NCBI GenBank assembly: GCA_020746835.1
Contig: JAGPNK010000024.1
Location: 266,746 to 330,745, forward strand
Source of the DNA: Stachybotrys elegans
Taxonomy: Eukaryota; Ascomycota; Sordariomycetes; Hypocreales; Stachybotryaceae
Length of the DNA stretch: 64,000 nt
Direction: 5' to 3'
The position numbers were made by a program, and so were the translations under genes. This document shows positions 1 through 10,755 of the stretch, one piece after another. Under the pieces are notes generated by a model, which was not told where the DNA came from, searched no databases, and saw nothing but the letters and a program-made list of their open reading frames with translations. Position 1 is the first letter of the stretch. Every line of letters starts with the position of its first letter.

Positions 1-192
1 ATTATCAGCTTGCTCAAGTCTTCGATTTGCTCGGCCACGCAAACCCGAACATGATACCCCTAAGACGATAGTTGCTTGGACCTGGACAAATCTCTTCCTC
101 TTGCAAGGGTTGGTTCTCCCCTGCAGGACGTGGGCCATATGACTATGGGGCCACATAAGGAACCAGTAGTCAAGTAGTGGTTGAAAATGGAA

Positions 193-666
193 TTAAGCAG
201 GGTTTATGACAGATTCATCTCCTTGCTTCCAAATTACATTCAGCGCCAATCTCTTCAATTTCCATACCCCGTCGGCCACATCCTGGATGACCTCACCCGA
301 GTATTCACCAGCCACCAAGTACTTTGGCGCATCCACGTCCTTGCCTTTCCCAGCCGGGCAGTGCTGCGCGAGCGAAGTTGCGGTAAGCCTCGCGATACTG
401 GCCCCATCCTCGACCTCGATCCGGATGTTGCTGACGTTGTGCGTTGTATCCATGGGCCCGATGTGACCCAGGATGTGCTTGCGGATAACGGAGAGGTTGG
501 GAAGCAACTTCTGCTCCCCATCGCCGTTGATCTCGAATGAAACTTCCTCGCCTGCCCAGGCAGAGACAAAGAGATCTGAATCATTGCGATCGACACCACT
601 GAGCGCGCGGCTCATGGCGTCGACGATGGCTTCGCGCGTGGTGAGTCCGGTGAGGATATGCAACAT
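193..666 (-). CDS. SnoaL-like / NTF2-fold small protein
   Basis: A single-exon ORF of 157 aa that starts at ATG 666 and ends in TAA. Its length and pattern fit the SnoaL-like (NTF2-fold) family. An N-terminal helix (TTREAIVDAMSRALSGVDR) is followed by a D-S-D-LF stretch, then a conserved GHIGPMDTTHNVSNIRIEV segment and a beta-rich C-terminus ending in a W-K-L-K-R strand. Members of this fold act as cyclases, dehydratases, isomerases or hydrolases on small molecules, often in polyketide or steroid-type metabolism; the substrate here cannot be told. No signal peptide or membrane segment is visible, so it is probably cytosolic. It is divergent from the Zn2Cys6 regulator that starts at 989, which suggests shared control. 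Family assignment is fairly sure; catalytic role is inference. Confidence 0.8.
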   Translation of the reverse strand: MLHILTGLTTREAIVDAMSRALSGVDRNDSDLFVSAWAGEEVSFEINGDGEQKLLPNLSVIRKHILGHIGPMDTTHNVSNIRIEVEDGASIARLTATSLAQHCPAGKGKDVDAPKYLVAGEYSGEVIQDVADGVWKLKRLALNVIWKQGDESVINPA

Positions 667-988
667 GGTGATCAGTCGAGATTTGGTGAAATTGAAGATT
701 ACTCTTGTTTGTGCGATTGGATGAGTCGAAATGTTTTATTGTTTGGAATTTGTCCTCAACTGTCCATTAAAGAAGTTTTATACTTCACTTACACAGGCAT
801 ATGTGAGTGAACATGCGGGGTTAAGCTGTAAACTCCGGCATACAAGACCAATGGGACAACGCCGGGATTTTCTATAAATTCCGACAGCTTATTCTTTTGC
901 CCTCCACCAGTTTTCGGCTTGTTCAAGAAGTCCTCAAATAAGCCGACCCTTCAATTCCCGCGGGAAGTTCTCACCAGCTTGGCCAATA
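667..988. promoter_or_regulatory. Shared intergenic region between divergent genes
   Basis: A 322-bp gap separates the start of the SnoaL-like gene (minus) from the start of the Zn2Cys6 regulator (plus). It contains no ORF of note and must hold both promoters. Zn2Cys6 factors usually bind CGG-containing sites. A few CGG or CCG triplets occur here (for example near 836 and 863), but I see no clear inverted or everted CGG pair. The divergent arrangement is the only real evidence for co-regulation. Confidence 0.35.
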
Positions 989-3128
989 ATGGAAAGACTG
1001 AGAGCGACAAGCCGTAGCGCAAAATGGGGTGAGGCATGCGCTCCCTGCGCCGCAACAAAGACGCGCTGCATTAGGAGGAACATTCCCGGTGCAAAATGCG
1101 ACAAGTGCGAGAGCCTGGGCAGGGAGTGTGGAAAACAAGTGCCGGCGCCTAGAAAAAAGAGACGAGCCAAACCCCCGTACGTTGACATTGCTCCCCATTA
1201 ATCTGTATCCTGGTGCTTCTCATTAACAGCTCGCTTGGATAGGAAATCAGCAGACACGGACGAAAGACTCAATCACCTCACGGATACTCTTCAAGTCTCT
1301 GATACCGCCTGCTCGATTACTAGGCAGAAGGAAACCCCTCCCGCGAGCAGCCACGCTACCGCTGAACCTCGTGCTCCAGAGACGCCAGCGTGCACCTGCA
1401 GGGCACCTGTAAGCAGGACCGACGTTGCAAGTGTGGAGTCGGACGAGATTCTTCTGTCCATCTACATGAATCAACTCTCTCCGCAATTCCCCTTTGTTAT
1501 TATTTCGCCCGGTACGTCGCCAAAGCAGCTACAAAAGACTCGGCCATTTCTCTTCAAGGTCATCAGGATGGTGTCCTCGGTCCGAAATCTCGCATCCATG
1601 TGGGCGCAAAGCCACACACTCATGAAGCACATTTCCAACGTCATGCTCCTGGGGTCAGAGCGCTCCTTGGATCTGCTGCAAGGTATCCTCGTTTTCCTAG
1701 GTTACTATCATTATTTCTGCATGAGCCATGCCCATTTCAACAACCTAGTCCATCTCGCAGCTAGCCTCGTGGGGGACATGGATCTGAGTACATGTCCAAC
1801 ATCCTACGAAGCACATCACAGACCGGCTCTGGCTCGAGATGGGGAGCAGCGCCAGAGAACAAATGAAGAAAGGAGGGCCATCTTAGGCTCCTGGTACATA
1901 AGCTCAAAGTGAGATGGCGTCCGGATTCTTTGGTTTTAATACTGATAAGGAGGCAGCGCTGCTATGGTGGTCAATCAACTAGGACCGGCAAGGTACACAA
2001 GATATCTGGACCAATGTCTGAATGAGCTCGAAATTGCTGCAGAATACGAAACGGATCAGCTCGCGGTGGAGTTGATCCGAGTCCAGCATGTTATCGAGAA
2101 AATATTTCAATTTCACACAAGAGATCAACTGGTGGACGAGCTGCCCGGTATTCCCAAAGCCTCAGCTACTATTTATCTCGAGGCATTTCAGACGGAGCTA
2201 GACACGCTCTGTAGTGCCCTACCCACAAGCCTGGGATGCAACTGTGAGATAATCTCTGGTTTGGGGCTTAGAGCGAATTTCTAATGCAGTTCTTGTAGAT
2301 CTCTTGTTGTGCCACTACAACAGTGCTCGATTACGACTCTTTGCTCCGTTTATTGGCGAAATGCAGCTCTCCCATTTGGACACGTCACCGCTTGACATCT
2401 TTTCACAGTTCACGACGGCAATCAACACGTGGTTCCGCGACTGGCACACTGTCCCTGTATGCTTGTACTTCTACCTATCCCAGCCAGTTGCCATGCAAAT
2501 CATCTACGCCTCCAGAAGTCTTGTTCAATGGGCGAGATTGGCCGGACCAAATGCAGTTACACTATCTAGCATGGGGAACACCACCAACTATGGTGATCAC
2601 ATCCCTTATCAAAAGATGCCTGCCTTCATGGGCGTCCCACCATGTCCCGACCTGGTCGTACCACAAACGGCTTCAGCCTCGGGTTCGGTTTCTGGTCAAA
2701 TAACACTCAACATGCTCAGAGCCCAGATCACGGCACGTCCTGAGCTGCGCGTTGACCTTTTGGGCATCGCAGCAGCCACGGCGACTCGATTTGAGGCGGC
2801 GAGGACAGAAATGGCAGCTGCCCAAGGCGTTGTCTGGAGAAACGAGACCTGGGACGCGGCGGCGGCACATATGAGATCGAAGAGGGCTCGAGTCGCGGAG
2901 TGGTGTGAGATAGCGATGGCCGCAAAGAGTGACGATGGCGAAATGGAGCCGCTCAGCCTGTTTCATGGCGATGAGGACACCAGTATGCTGCCACGATGGG
3001 GGTTTGACTCGCTGAATCAGGACTGGCACTGGGAGGGTGATGGGTTTGGCGGAACCGACCTTGATGATGGAGTTATCCACGACGCTTTCGGTGGCTGGAT
3101 CACGAATGGAATGGGCGATCTGGGGTGA
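989..3128 (+). CDS. Zn(II)2Cys6 transcription factor, 4 exons
   Basis: Spliced from 989-1176, 1243-1908, 1957-2243 and 2299-3128, giving 656 aa. I placed the introns (66, 48 and 55 nt) from GT-AG sites and frame continuity. The N-terminus holds a binuclear zinc cluster, CAPCAATKTRC followed nine residues later by CDKCESLGREC, that is C-x2-C-x6-C-x9-C-x2-C-x6-C. A basic linker (RKKRRAKPP) and a short dimerisation-like segment follow. The middle region matches the fungal-specific regulatory domain (WYISS, then QLGPARYTRYLDQCLNELE, then LLCHYNSARLRLFAPF). The C-terminus is acidic and rich in W, D and G, as expected of an activation region. It is a nuclear DNA-binding regulator, probably of its neighbours (SnoaL-like, P450). 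No stop or frameshift appears in the spliced frame. Confidence 0.85.
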
Positions 3129-4523
3129 AATGGAATTGTCAATCTGGTTGCTTAAAGGTTATGATAATGGAAGAATTTATTTAGGGTGATGAAACGGCAG
3201 CAGCCCTGTTAGACCTGCGGCAGTCCTTGATATTGGTTCTCGAGGCTTGTCAACTTGACAATAGAGGACCTGAAGGTCCTGTCGCGAATAAACGGCCGGC
3301 TGTTGCTCATCGAATCCAAGACGGAGCAATAATACGAGATCTGGGCTGCCCAGGGGGAGTCTGGCGTGGTTGTGCTTTCATAAAGACCAAGTGCACGATC
3401 ATCTTGCTCACCAAACTCTGCGATTGCAATGGCGTGAGCCTTGACCGAGGGACAGTAGCATTGTGATGACAACTGGCCCTGAACACGGTTAGATAGCAAC
3501 CCAGTAAGATGTGATATAGCATAAGAACCGTAGCCGTGTGTTGCTCCTTGCAGACGAGGACGGTGAAAGAGAGGCTGCGGTTAGTATAGGGTAGCAGCAA
3601 GGAAGAATGACCGGCCTTGTAATCTCTTGCCCGGGAGGATAAAGCCCTTAAACCATGCATAGAAGTCATTACTAGAAGAGTAGAATTCCTTACTGTTGCT
3701 GTCTGCATGAGTGCTTTTTACCAATGTCGAGCGAAAATCGTCTACAGGGGGTAATAAATCCAAGGAGACCAGTAATCATGGCCGCCATCTCCATTAAATG
3801 TAGATACTATTTTCGTCGACTGCAGTGACAAAAATTCTGCCAGGACTCTACAAAAGATGCCATGGACGCCCGTCGTTGGTTGCAATCGAGAATAACGTTG
3901 CCTTGAATCAAGTGATAGTCATTTACCGCTTAAGATCCGTTTCTAGACGGCCGCTGATCCTAAAACAGGTCGACAAGATTTGAAAACAGGCGGCAGGCTG
4001 GATAATCTCGAGTACGGCATCAGGTGACCAACGCTTGCGATGGCAAACCGGAATACATCTTGGCCGTCCTGGACAAGGCTGTGCCGCATGCCAACTTCAA
4101 TCCCAACGCTGTAAACAAGCCAATGGGGATGGAAAGTCACAGGGTACCCAGATACAGCGCGTTTCAAATTGCATTATCGGCTATGCAAGTCATGCTGACT
4201 TCAGACACGCTACGACATGTAGTCATGGTACGTCCTACCCCAAACGGCTTGATGGACCCATGCGTGAGGCAAGCGAGGGCGAGCGTTTATCTCTTGGAGC
4301 TGTATCCATAGATTACAACAGGGGACCAAAACCTCCAGGACTCTTCTCTAATCAAAATCAGTCTGTCGCATTTCAGACCCTCTGCAGCCCACTACTGGTA
4401 CAAATAGATACCGTGGGTGGATTTGACCGTGTATTGCAGGAAGTCGAGAACCATCGGCGAACCTAAAATCGTTTGCCATCCTGAGCTAAGTGAGACTTAA
4501 TACTAGTAGACTGTAATGTATGA
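3129..4523. other. Spacer with coding-like debris on the minus strand
   Basis: There is no intact gene here. On the minus strand between about 3763 and 3209 three overlapping frames look coding-like and could be joined by frameshifts. One contains a hydrophobic run around TVLMLYHILLGCYLTVF, which vaguely resembles the helices of a fungal regulatory (TF) domain. I cannot identify the family with confidence. Nothing convincing is seen from 3764 to 4523. Confidence 0.3.
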
Positions 4524-6117
4524 TTAAGCAGGTATAATAATAAAGTCTCCCTTTGGTTTCAGCAAGAAGTAATTCTCAAACTCCAAAGTCATTGGGGACT
4601 CAGAGCCAAGTCTTGCTCCTTTGAAACGGCGGAAGAACATGGCAACCGCAAAACGCATCTCCATTTGAGCCAAATGAATACCTATGCAAACGCGAGGCCC
4701 GGTCCCAAATGGCGCAAAGGCCATCTTTGCAGCTTCCTGAACAGAGTCGTCAAGCCACCTGTAGGGGTCGAATCTGCGAGCATTAATGATCTGTGGGCTG
4801 GGAGGGCTTCTTCAATTATGAAGACTCACTTCTCAGGATCAGGCCAAAATTTCTCATCCCGGTGTAAGGTAAAGGCCTGTGTGCTCACTGTCACACTTTC
4901 GGGAATGTAATAGCCGCCAAGCTCTGCACCCCCCTGCTTGGTAATCCTCGGCAAACTGCCAGCAGCAGGGCCATACAGCCTGAGGGTTTCGTTGATCGTG
5001 GCATTAACAAAAGGCAGTGCCTCAACTTGGGCATCATTGAAGTCTTCTGGCAACCCTGCAACCTCTTCTTCGATGATGGCTTGGAGGGAAGAGTGGCGTA
5101 GAACAGCCCATAAGAGGCATGCAAGAGTAAAGGCCGTCGTATCCGTTCCGGCAAGAATGAAGTTGCCCGCTTCGGCACTTAGGTCTAGTCTCGTTAGAGC
5201 ATCAGAGCCTTCGTCGAGCTGCGTAAAGATGCTGCGCTTGTGATTTCCAGTTTTGATGCCATTTTCGATTGCATCTTCGCCTAGAACGGTCTGCTTTGCA
5301 TTGGCCCTAAACACGTCCCGAATGGCAGGAATGGGCAGGCGATAACCGATGAAGCCAAGTAGAGGGAGCTCTTCCGAGATGATACCACCTTTACCAGCCA
5401 TTTGAAGAGTTGTCATGTAGTCATTGACCTCGAAAATGTTAGCTTTGGCTTAAGAGTCTCATGGGAAACAAACCTCTCCATTCTCCAGGGTGCGGAATGA
5501 TTCTCCAAACATGAGGTGGCCGCTGATGTCTGTTGCCATGAACAAAAGCCACTTGAGAAGATCGGCCTTTCCACTCTTGAGATCACTGTCGATTTTATCT
5601 AGCGCGAGTTAAATGGTTTCTTTAACCATCGGTTCCCAAATTGACTGAATCTCTGTCTTTGAGAAGGCCCGGGCAAAGACTTTCCTTCTCTCGCCATGTT
5701 CTTTGGAGCCTATCATGGCGAACAGCGTTGGAACTGGCTTGTTGATGAAGCGCGCATAATATGGCGATTTGGGAAAGCCTGAGCCTGCTCTGTGAATTAT
5801 TTTGCAGGCCTCAGCATCCACTATGCTCACTTCGCTTGGCGCGACACGGACGACAGGTCCATACTTCTGATGAAGTTGGTGGACCAAAAAAGTGCGTCGA
5901 CCCGTTATCACCGCGATTTTAAGTGGAAGATTCGTGAAAGAGGCGTAGAAAGGGCCGGGCACCTTTCGTAGGGCGATATTGATTTTGGAAAAATAGTTCT
6001 GTGACGTCAGGGAAGATTGAAACACAGATCGGGAACACCTACCACCAAGAAAACACCAACAGAAGTTGCAAGAACCAACATACCAAGTGTGGCAATATCA
6101 GCCTCCGCCAGCTCCAT
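4524..6117 (-). pseudogene. Cytochrome P450, full length but with one internal stop
   Basis: Four exons on the minus strand (6117-6043, 5998-5474, 5428-4830, 4773-4524) join in frame to 482 codons, a normal length for a fungal P450. Visible are a hydrophobic N-terminal membrane anchor (LGMLVLATSVGVFLVV), the proline hinge KVPGPFY, the I-helix AGTDTT, the K-helix ETLR (ExxR), the FDPYRW segment and the haem-binding loop FGTGPRVCIG with its cysteine. It should be an ER-anchored haem monooxygenase. The only defect I see is an in-frame TAA at 5611-5609 (residue 155), inside an otherwise clean helix (VKET-I-stop-LALDKIDSD). CAA to TAA is a single C-to-T change, so this may be RIP-like, a natural null allele or a sequencing error. 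Its position suggests it belonged to the same pathway as the SnoaL-like gene and the regulator. Confidence 0.82.
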
Positions 6118-7807
6118 TATATCGATAGCGTTGAAATATACGGTGGCCAACTAGTCAGGATAAGAAAAGGTCGATGAGTTAAAGGATTAAGGTTAATTTC
6201 TTGCGTAATGTTTGCCTCTTATTGCCTTTATATCACAAACTTGACCAGTTCACTGGATTCTTCCACTGCTTTCTAAACATGGTATAAGATAACGTCTGTC
6301 GGTATGTCGGAGCTTAATTTGCCGACCCAATCCTTCGATTTCAAGTTTATGTCACCGATACACGCAAATTTCTCGATCTCTTCAAAGACTTTAATTTTCA
6401 AGAATCTACATGAGCTGGATATTTCCTAGCGGGCCAATGAGAAGGCTGATCTGTGGTATAATGGGCCGTAGTTATCTTGAGAGCCGCGTGGGTTTCGGAC
6501 TTTCGGACTTTCGGACGTCTTGGGTAAAACCGATAGTCCCCGTCATCACATTCTATAAGGCAGCAAAAAAAGAAAAAGAAAAGGTGTAGCTTGAGAAAGG
6601 ATATTGAATCATGAATAGAGTACAAATTGTCCAAGTGATTCTTTTGGTGGCAAAGAAGATGACAAGTCATGGGCGTCTGCAATCTAACATGCACAGTTTA
6701 TCTGCTTAAACGTGGAGGCCCCTTTTGAGAAATGTACACGGCCTAGAATTTGGAAAATGTTCTTCTGCCAATGTGGGCGATATAAAGCGCCTTGAGCCGA
6801 GACTGGATGCAGAGTTATGCTGTCACAACAATGGGCGTCCATGTCATCCACAAGCAAGGATTCTGCCCATCGTAACTGAAGGCACACACAGCAAAATTGC
6901 AGCATTCCACCGCAGCACCGTACTCAAGGGCTTGGGGTTGTTCTACTGGATAAGGCAAAGCTAAGAGCGGCCAGCTGGCGTCTCTTGAGATCGGCTCCTT
7001 GATCCCAAGATTGTAGCCGCAATGCCCATTGGATCTACCTTCTGAAGCAAAAGCTTCCTCGATCACGAATGCCATCGCAAATGACAATAGACTGGAGAGT
7101 TTGTGGTTAAATCTTGACAGACTTGGTCGCTGCAGGAGAGCCTGGTGAGGGACATGTACAAAGACCATCGCTTCGCCCGACGTCGAGGGCAAAATCAGCA
7201 AGACAAATGTCAAGTTCAGTATCTGGTCGGCTGACTTGGCAGAGGAATGCATTCGCAAGCAGAAGTACTATTTATCTACTCCAGCTTTTTGTTTCCCTAC
7301 CAAGACTGACGGATTACAGAACTGTACGAGTCTCGGCAGCACGCGAAATGTTTGACCACGTATTGGCCGCTCTGGATCCGGAAACAAATGCACAAGTCGG
7401 ATGGACCCTGCTCTGCCCTCCGTCTTCCACTTTCAGCGACACGATGCCCTTCATACCGCTGATGCTATCCCGGGACAAGACAGGCTTGATTGGCGCGGTA
7501 GGTGTGGACCCGAGTGTAAGCGGCTAACCCTGATGGTCAAGGCCAAGCAACTCCTTTGTGAGAAAGGAGGTGAGGGGTTCTACGAGCTCCTGGTTTGTGA
7601 GACGGCCTGGGAGTAGGAGCAGTACGTTTGGCGAGGCAGTGGGGGGAAGGATGCATGACAGCACTCTGCGAGAATGGACATTTTGTATATCACTCAAATA
7701 TGAGCCCATATAAGTTATCCAGCACTTAATGCCCACGAGGAGCTAAATCTTATGCACCATCACTTAAGACGTGATTTAGCAAACCTGGCGGAAGGACAAT
7801 ATACCGA
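6118..7807. other. Non-coding interval with an 8-bp triplication
   Basis: No supported gene lies between the P450 and the repeat that follows the methyltransferase. ORFs here are short and show no family signal. The octamer TTTCGGAC is repeated three times in tandem at 6493-6516. The P450 promoter must lie in the first few hundred bases. Confidence 0.5.
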
Positions 7808-7817
7808 GGATAATTAG

Positions 7818-7931
7818 GGTTTACTTTGCCAAGCGTCATCTGTTGATTTGATACCGTCTCTATCGCCAGAGGGAGCCTCCTCGAAGTCGCTGGTCTGTAT
7901 CCCATTGTGGTACATGAACGGGAAATCCCAC
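7818..7931 (-). mobile_element. SINE-like element, copy 1 (with direct-repeat flanks)
   Basis: One of five copies in the window of a short repeat. Read on the minus strand it begins TGGGATTTCCC and ends near GATGACGCTTGG plus a short A-rich tail. The 8-mer ATAATTAG flanks it on both sides (7810-7817 and 7932-7939), as expected of a target-site duplication. It sits just downstream of the methyltransferase stop codon and so probably lies in that gene's 3' UTR. Confidence 0.65.
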
Positions 7932-7986
7932 ATAATTAGACAACACCACAGGTAGATAATGCACCAATAGAGCGAGTAAAAACTGT

Positions 7987-9536
7987 CTACGCAGTAACTG
8001 AGTTGTCGGGTTTCCGCCCATAAACCAAGGTCCTGTTCCCGAATTAGTGAATATGGATCAGACATCATGGCTAAGACTTACACCTCGTAGTAAGGGTTGA
8101 GCTTTTTGTTCCTCAGAGCCTGCCTCATCTCTGCGATAAAGACTTGGCACTCCTCATATTTCCAGCCCATAACTTGTGTCAAGAGGTATAGTCCAAACCC
8201 CTCCAGACCGCCGTCTACGAACATCTGCACAAACTGCCCAATCTCCTTCAACTTGGGGTCTAGACCCCAGCCGCTCATTGGCAGCCGGAACTTCCGCTCA
8301 GTGATGTCTTTGAACCCCGCTTCGCCCATGAGGTCCCGCATGCGCGAGCCTATGGCGATTTTAAACGTCTTGCCCATCTTCTCGCCGGCCTCTTGGAAGA
8401 CACGGTTCCAGCGGTGGTAGATGTGCTCGGGGTCTGTGACGACATCGGAATGAGCGCGGATGTCGAGCTCCATGTCCTCGAACCAGCCACCGGGTTTGAG
8501 GTGGTGGTAGGCCTTGTTGTAGAGGGTAGACCAGCTATCGATGCTGCCGTAGAGGTCGCGGATGTGGATGTAGTCAAAGTGGTTGGGCGGCCAGGTCCAC
8601 TCGAGCTGAGCATCGTCTATGCAGAACTCACAGTTGGGCGGCACCCAAGTGGGCTGTATGGGGGAAATATCAGTGCCGATAACTTGGGCGGAAGGGAACT
8701 GATCGGCAAAGTCTCTGGTGAGTAGGAAGGGGGTCAGTATGTGAAAGCTCCTGGAGGTCTTTGCTCATCACTCACATTGCCCATACTCCAGTGCCAGTAC
8801 CCACATCCAACACTCTCTAGCCAAAGTAGCAATGTTAGCCAAGTTCATACAAAGGTAGGAGAAGGACGACGTGCCTGTGGGCTGCTGCCGATGGGCGCTT
8901 GGAACAGTTCATTATCAAAGTAGAGAAGCATGTAGTGGTGCCTACAAAGGTCGTTCAGTGAGAAGTGTCATACTGAGGCAGATTGCCTGCTAAGGCAAAG
9001 GCGGTAGCGGAGCGTTGATGAAACTCACGTTATGTCCAGGCCTTCATTTTGCCGCTCATCGTTTGGAGCCCTGGAGCAAACGCTCAAAATGTCAGTTACA
9101 CATAATAATAAGCCGGGCGGTCGCGCATGGCATCCCACCAGTATTCCGTAGTCTTGGAAGCGCCGTAGGTACGGCCGTGGATATGACGGAAGTCTAGGAT
9201 GCTGTCGGTCAGAGAAGCCGTCGACTCATACTCCTCGCTGATAGCATTGTCAGCACGCATTCAGCGACCGAGGTGTATGGGTACTTACCCAAGATCAGAG
9301 CTTGTATCTTCGTTCTCGACATCATTGTCGAATCGTGGATCCTGCGGTTGCACAAGCGAACCATCGTTAGAAACATGCCGTGCTTTGGGGCCTCCAGCTC
9401 GCTTTGTGCTGTTGGGGAGTCAAAAACGTACTGCCGCGATAGGAGCCGATGTTGCAGCAGCAAAAGTAGCACCATGACCGGTATTTGGCTGGGGACTGGA
9501 CGTCGGAGAGGCGTCTCGAGACTTGTCGCTGCTCAT
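7987..9536 (-). CDS. LaeA-like SAM-dependent methyltransferase, 8 exons
   Basis: Eight exons (9536-9432, 9341-9289, 9237-9139, 9070-9029, 8941-8875, 8816-8776, 8714-8082, 8032-7987) join in frame to 361 aa. The start has a good context (gccaccATGAGC). The layout is a Ser/Ala/Pro-rich disordered N-terminus, then TEYWAPNDERQNEGLD, HHYMLLYFDNELFQAPI, the SAM-binding motif VLDVGTGTGVWAIDFADQFP with the acidic GTDISPIQP loop, HIRDLYGSI, LKPGGWFEDME, and a C-terminal strand TLVYGRKP. This order is that of the LaeA/UMTA-like fungal methyltransferases, which act as regulators or metabolite methylases. The intron after residue 122 appears to be GC-AG (cag|gcacgt...ctag); the others are GT-AG. No defect is seen. 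It may belong to the same metabolic group as the P450. Confidence 0.88.
8817..8874 (-). other. GC-AG intron in the methyltransferase gene
   Basis: Frame and protein continuity (SSPQ joined to RVLDVG) require an intron whose 5' end is GCACGT after CAG and whose 3' end is GGCTAG. A branch-site-like GGCTAAC lies inside. No GT donor preserves the frame here. GC-AG introns are a known minority class. Confidence 0.6.
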
Positions 9537-10435
9537 GGTGGCGACGTTCTCAAGTTGGAACCGAGCTGTTTATGTGATAGAAACAGGTCAAATCCGCTAC
9601 GTCCTAGCGCTCTTCAACGAGAGAGAGGGATCAGGAAGTTGGTCATTATGAGGGGCAAGATGGGCCGAACGCGGCAAGAACCGCCAGCGGGGTTGTAGTA
9701 AGTGAGGGGTTGGGTATGCAAAGCGGTGAGTTCACATCTCCATTTTTCCTAACTTGACCCCAAGTCCCCGGATTATAGGATCCACGGTTTGAGGTTGTCG
9801 AGAGGGAACATTGAAACTGCTCTATTCTGATATTAATACAGTTACTTTATCAATGCTGAATAGATGAGCGAACTGGTATTTTAAGGCGCTAGTAATTGGC
9901 TCTTGGTTTAAATGAAAGCTTATGTTGCAAAAAGCGGCTGCGCCAAGTGTGGACCCATAATAATGTAAGTGCTAATTGGCTAACAGTAACAGCTTGTGAC
10001 TAAACCTCGGCTACTTTCTTAAAATGCCTCAGGCACCTAAGGCAATAGCCCAGCCACGGAACTAGATCTCCAAGTAACCCATCGCCCAAATTTCCTCCCC
10101 ATGATTCATTGAGGGGCGCTTGCGATAACGCCTGTCTTTTAGGCAAGGCGCTTGTACTAACTCTTTTAAGGCATGTGTCTCGCCGCACCGACCTTCAGGC
10201 ATGGATGGATGGGGATGGAGTGGGTTCATACGTGAAATACGAATGATTCATGTTCTAGTCTGTTCGCGATAACGGTGCTGCACTGAGATAATCAATTGAG
10301 GCTTCATTTGAAAACACTAATATCGGCATTTGATAAGGTGAACTGAGGTGCCATCTTGTCCCATTTGATTCGCTTCAAACCCGACGAGTTTTGCTACCAA
10401 ACCAACAGCAAAAGCACGAGGAGAAAAGAAAGAAG
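9537..10435. other. Non-coding interval
   Basis: Nothing gene-like is seen apart from ORFs that are shadows of the methyltransferase exons. It holds the methyltransferase promoter on its left and, on its right, what was probably the promoter of the LamB/YcsF gene whose first exon follows. Confidence 0.5.
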
Positions 10436-10525
10436 ATGCCTTCGATAGCAACAGCCAATGGCGATGCCCCGCTTGCGCGGGTGACCATCAACTGCGACAT
10501 GGGCGAAGGTTATGGCAGTTGGAAG
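10436..10525 (+). pseudogene. Orphan first exon of a LamB/YcsF (5-oxoprolinase subunit A-like) gene
   Basis: An ATG opens 30 codons that end with VTINCDMGEGYGSWKM, the N-terminal signature of LamB/YcsF proteins (PxpA-like, cleaving 5-oxoproline together with partners). A canonical donor, GTATGC, follows at once. The expected second exon, which would begin with a GDDE-type segment and the ANIACGFHAGD-like motif, is absent downstream. Instead the minus-strand NLR relic begins. The gene therefore appears cut off after exon 1 by a rearrangement. Confidence 0.7.
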
Positions 10526-10755
10526 ATGGTATGCTATTCCTATTTCCATGTCGCGTGTAGAAGCGTACTAGAGGGTCTTGGCCAACTTTTATGCGCCTTT
10601 GTCGAGATCTGGCCCATGACGCTACGACATGCTCAGGGGGCCACATAAGGGACGATAGAATGTAATCTTGAGACACCTTCATCTCTTCTGCCTTCTCTGC
10701 GTGCAAGGTCCATGATGTGATGGCATAGTCAAGGAACGGAAACTCTCACCGTGGT

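Noticed and set aside
2673..3080. Minus-strand 135-aa ORF inside the first regulator gene
   Set aside because: It overlaps the C-terminal exon of the Zn2Cys6 gene antisense and has no family signal; a shadow ORF.
7814..8068. Minus-strand 84-aa ORF with a MWDFPF...NGIQTSDF sequence as a conserved small protein
   Set aside because: The same peptide-like stretch recurs at 18.3, 43.4 and 53.3 kb with direct-repeat flanks, so it is the SINE-like repeat read through by chance.
9199..9698. Plus-strand ORFs of 92 and 141 aa
   Set aside because: They lie antisense to the first exons of the methyltransferase, whose splicing is well supported.
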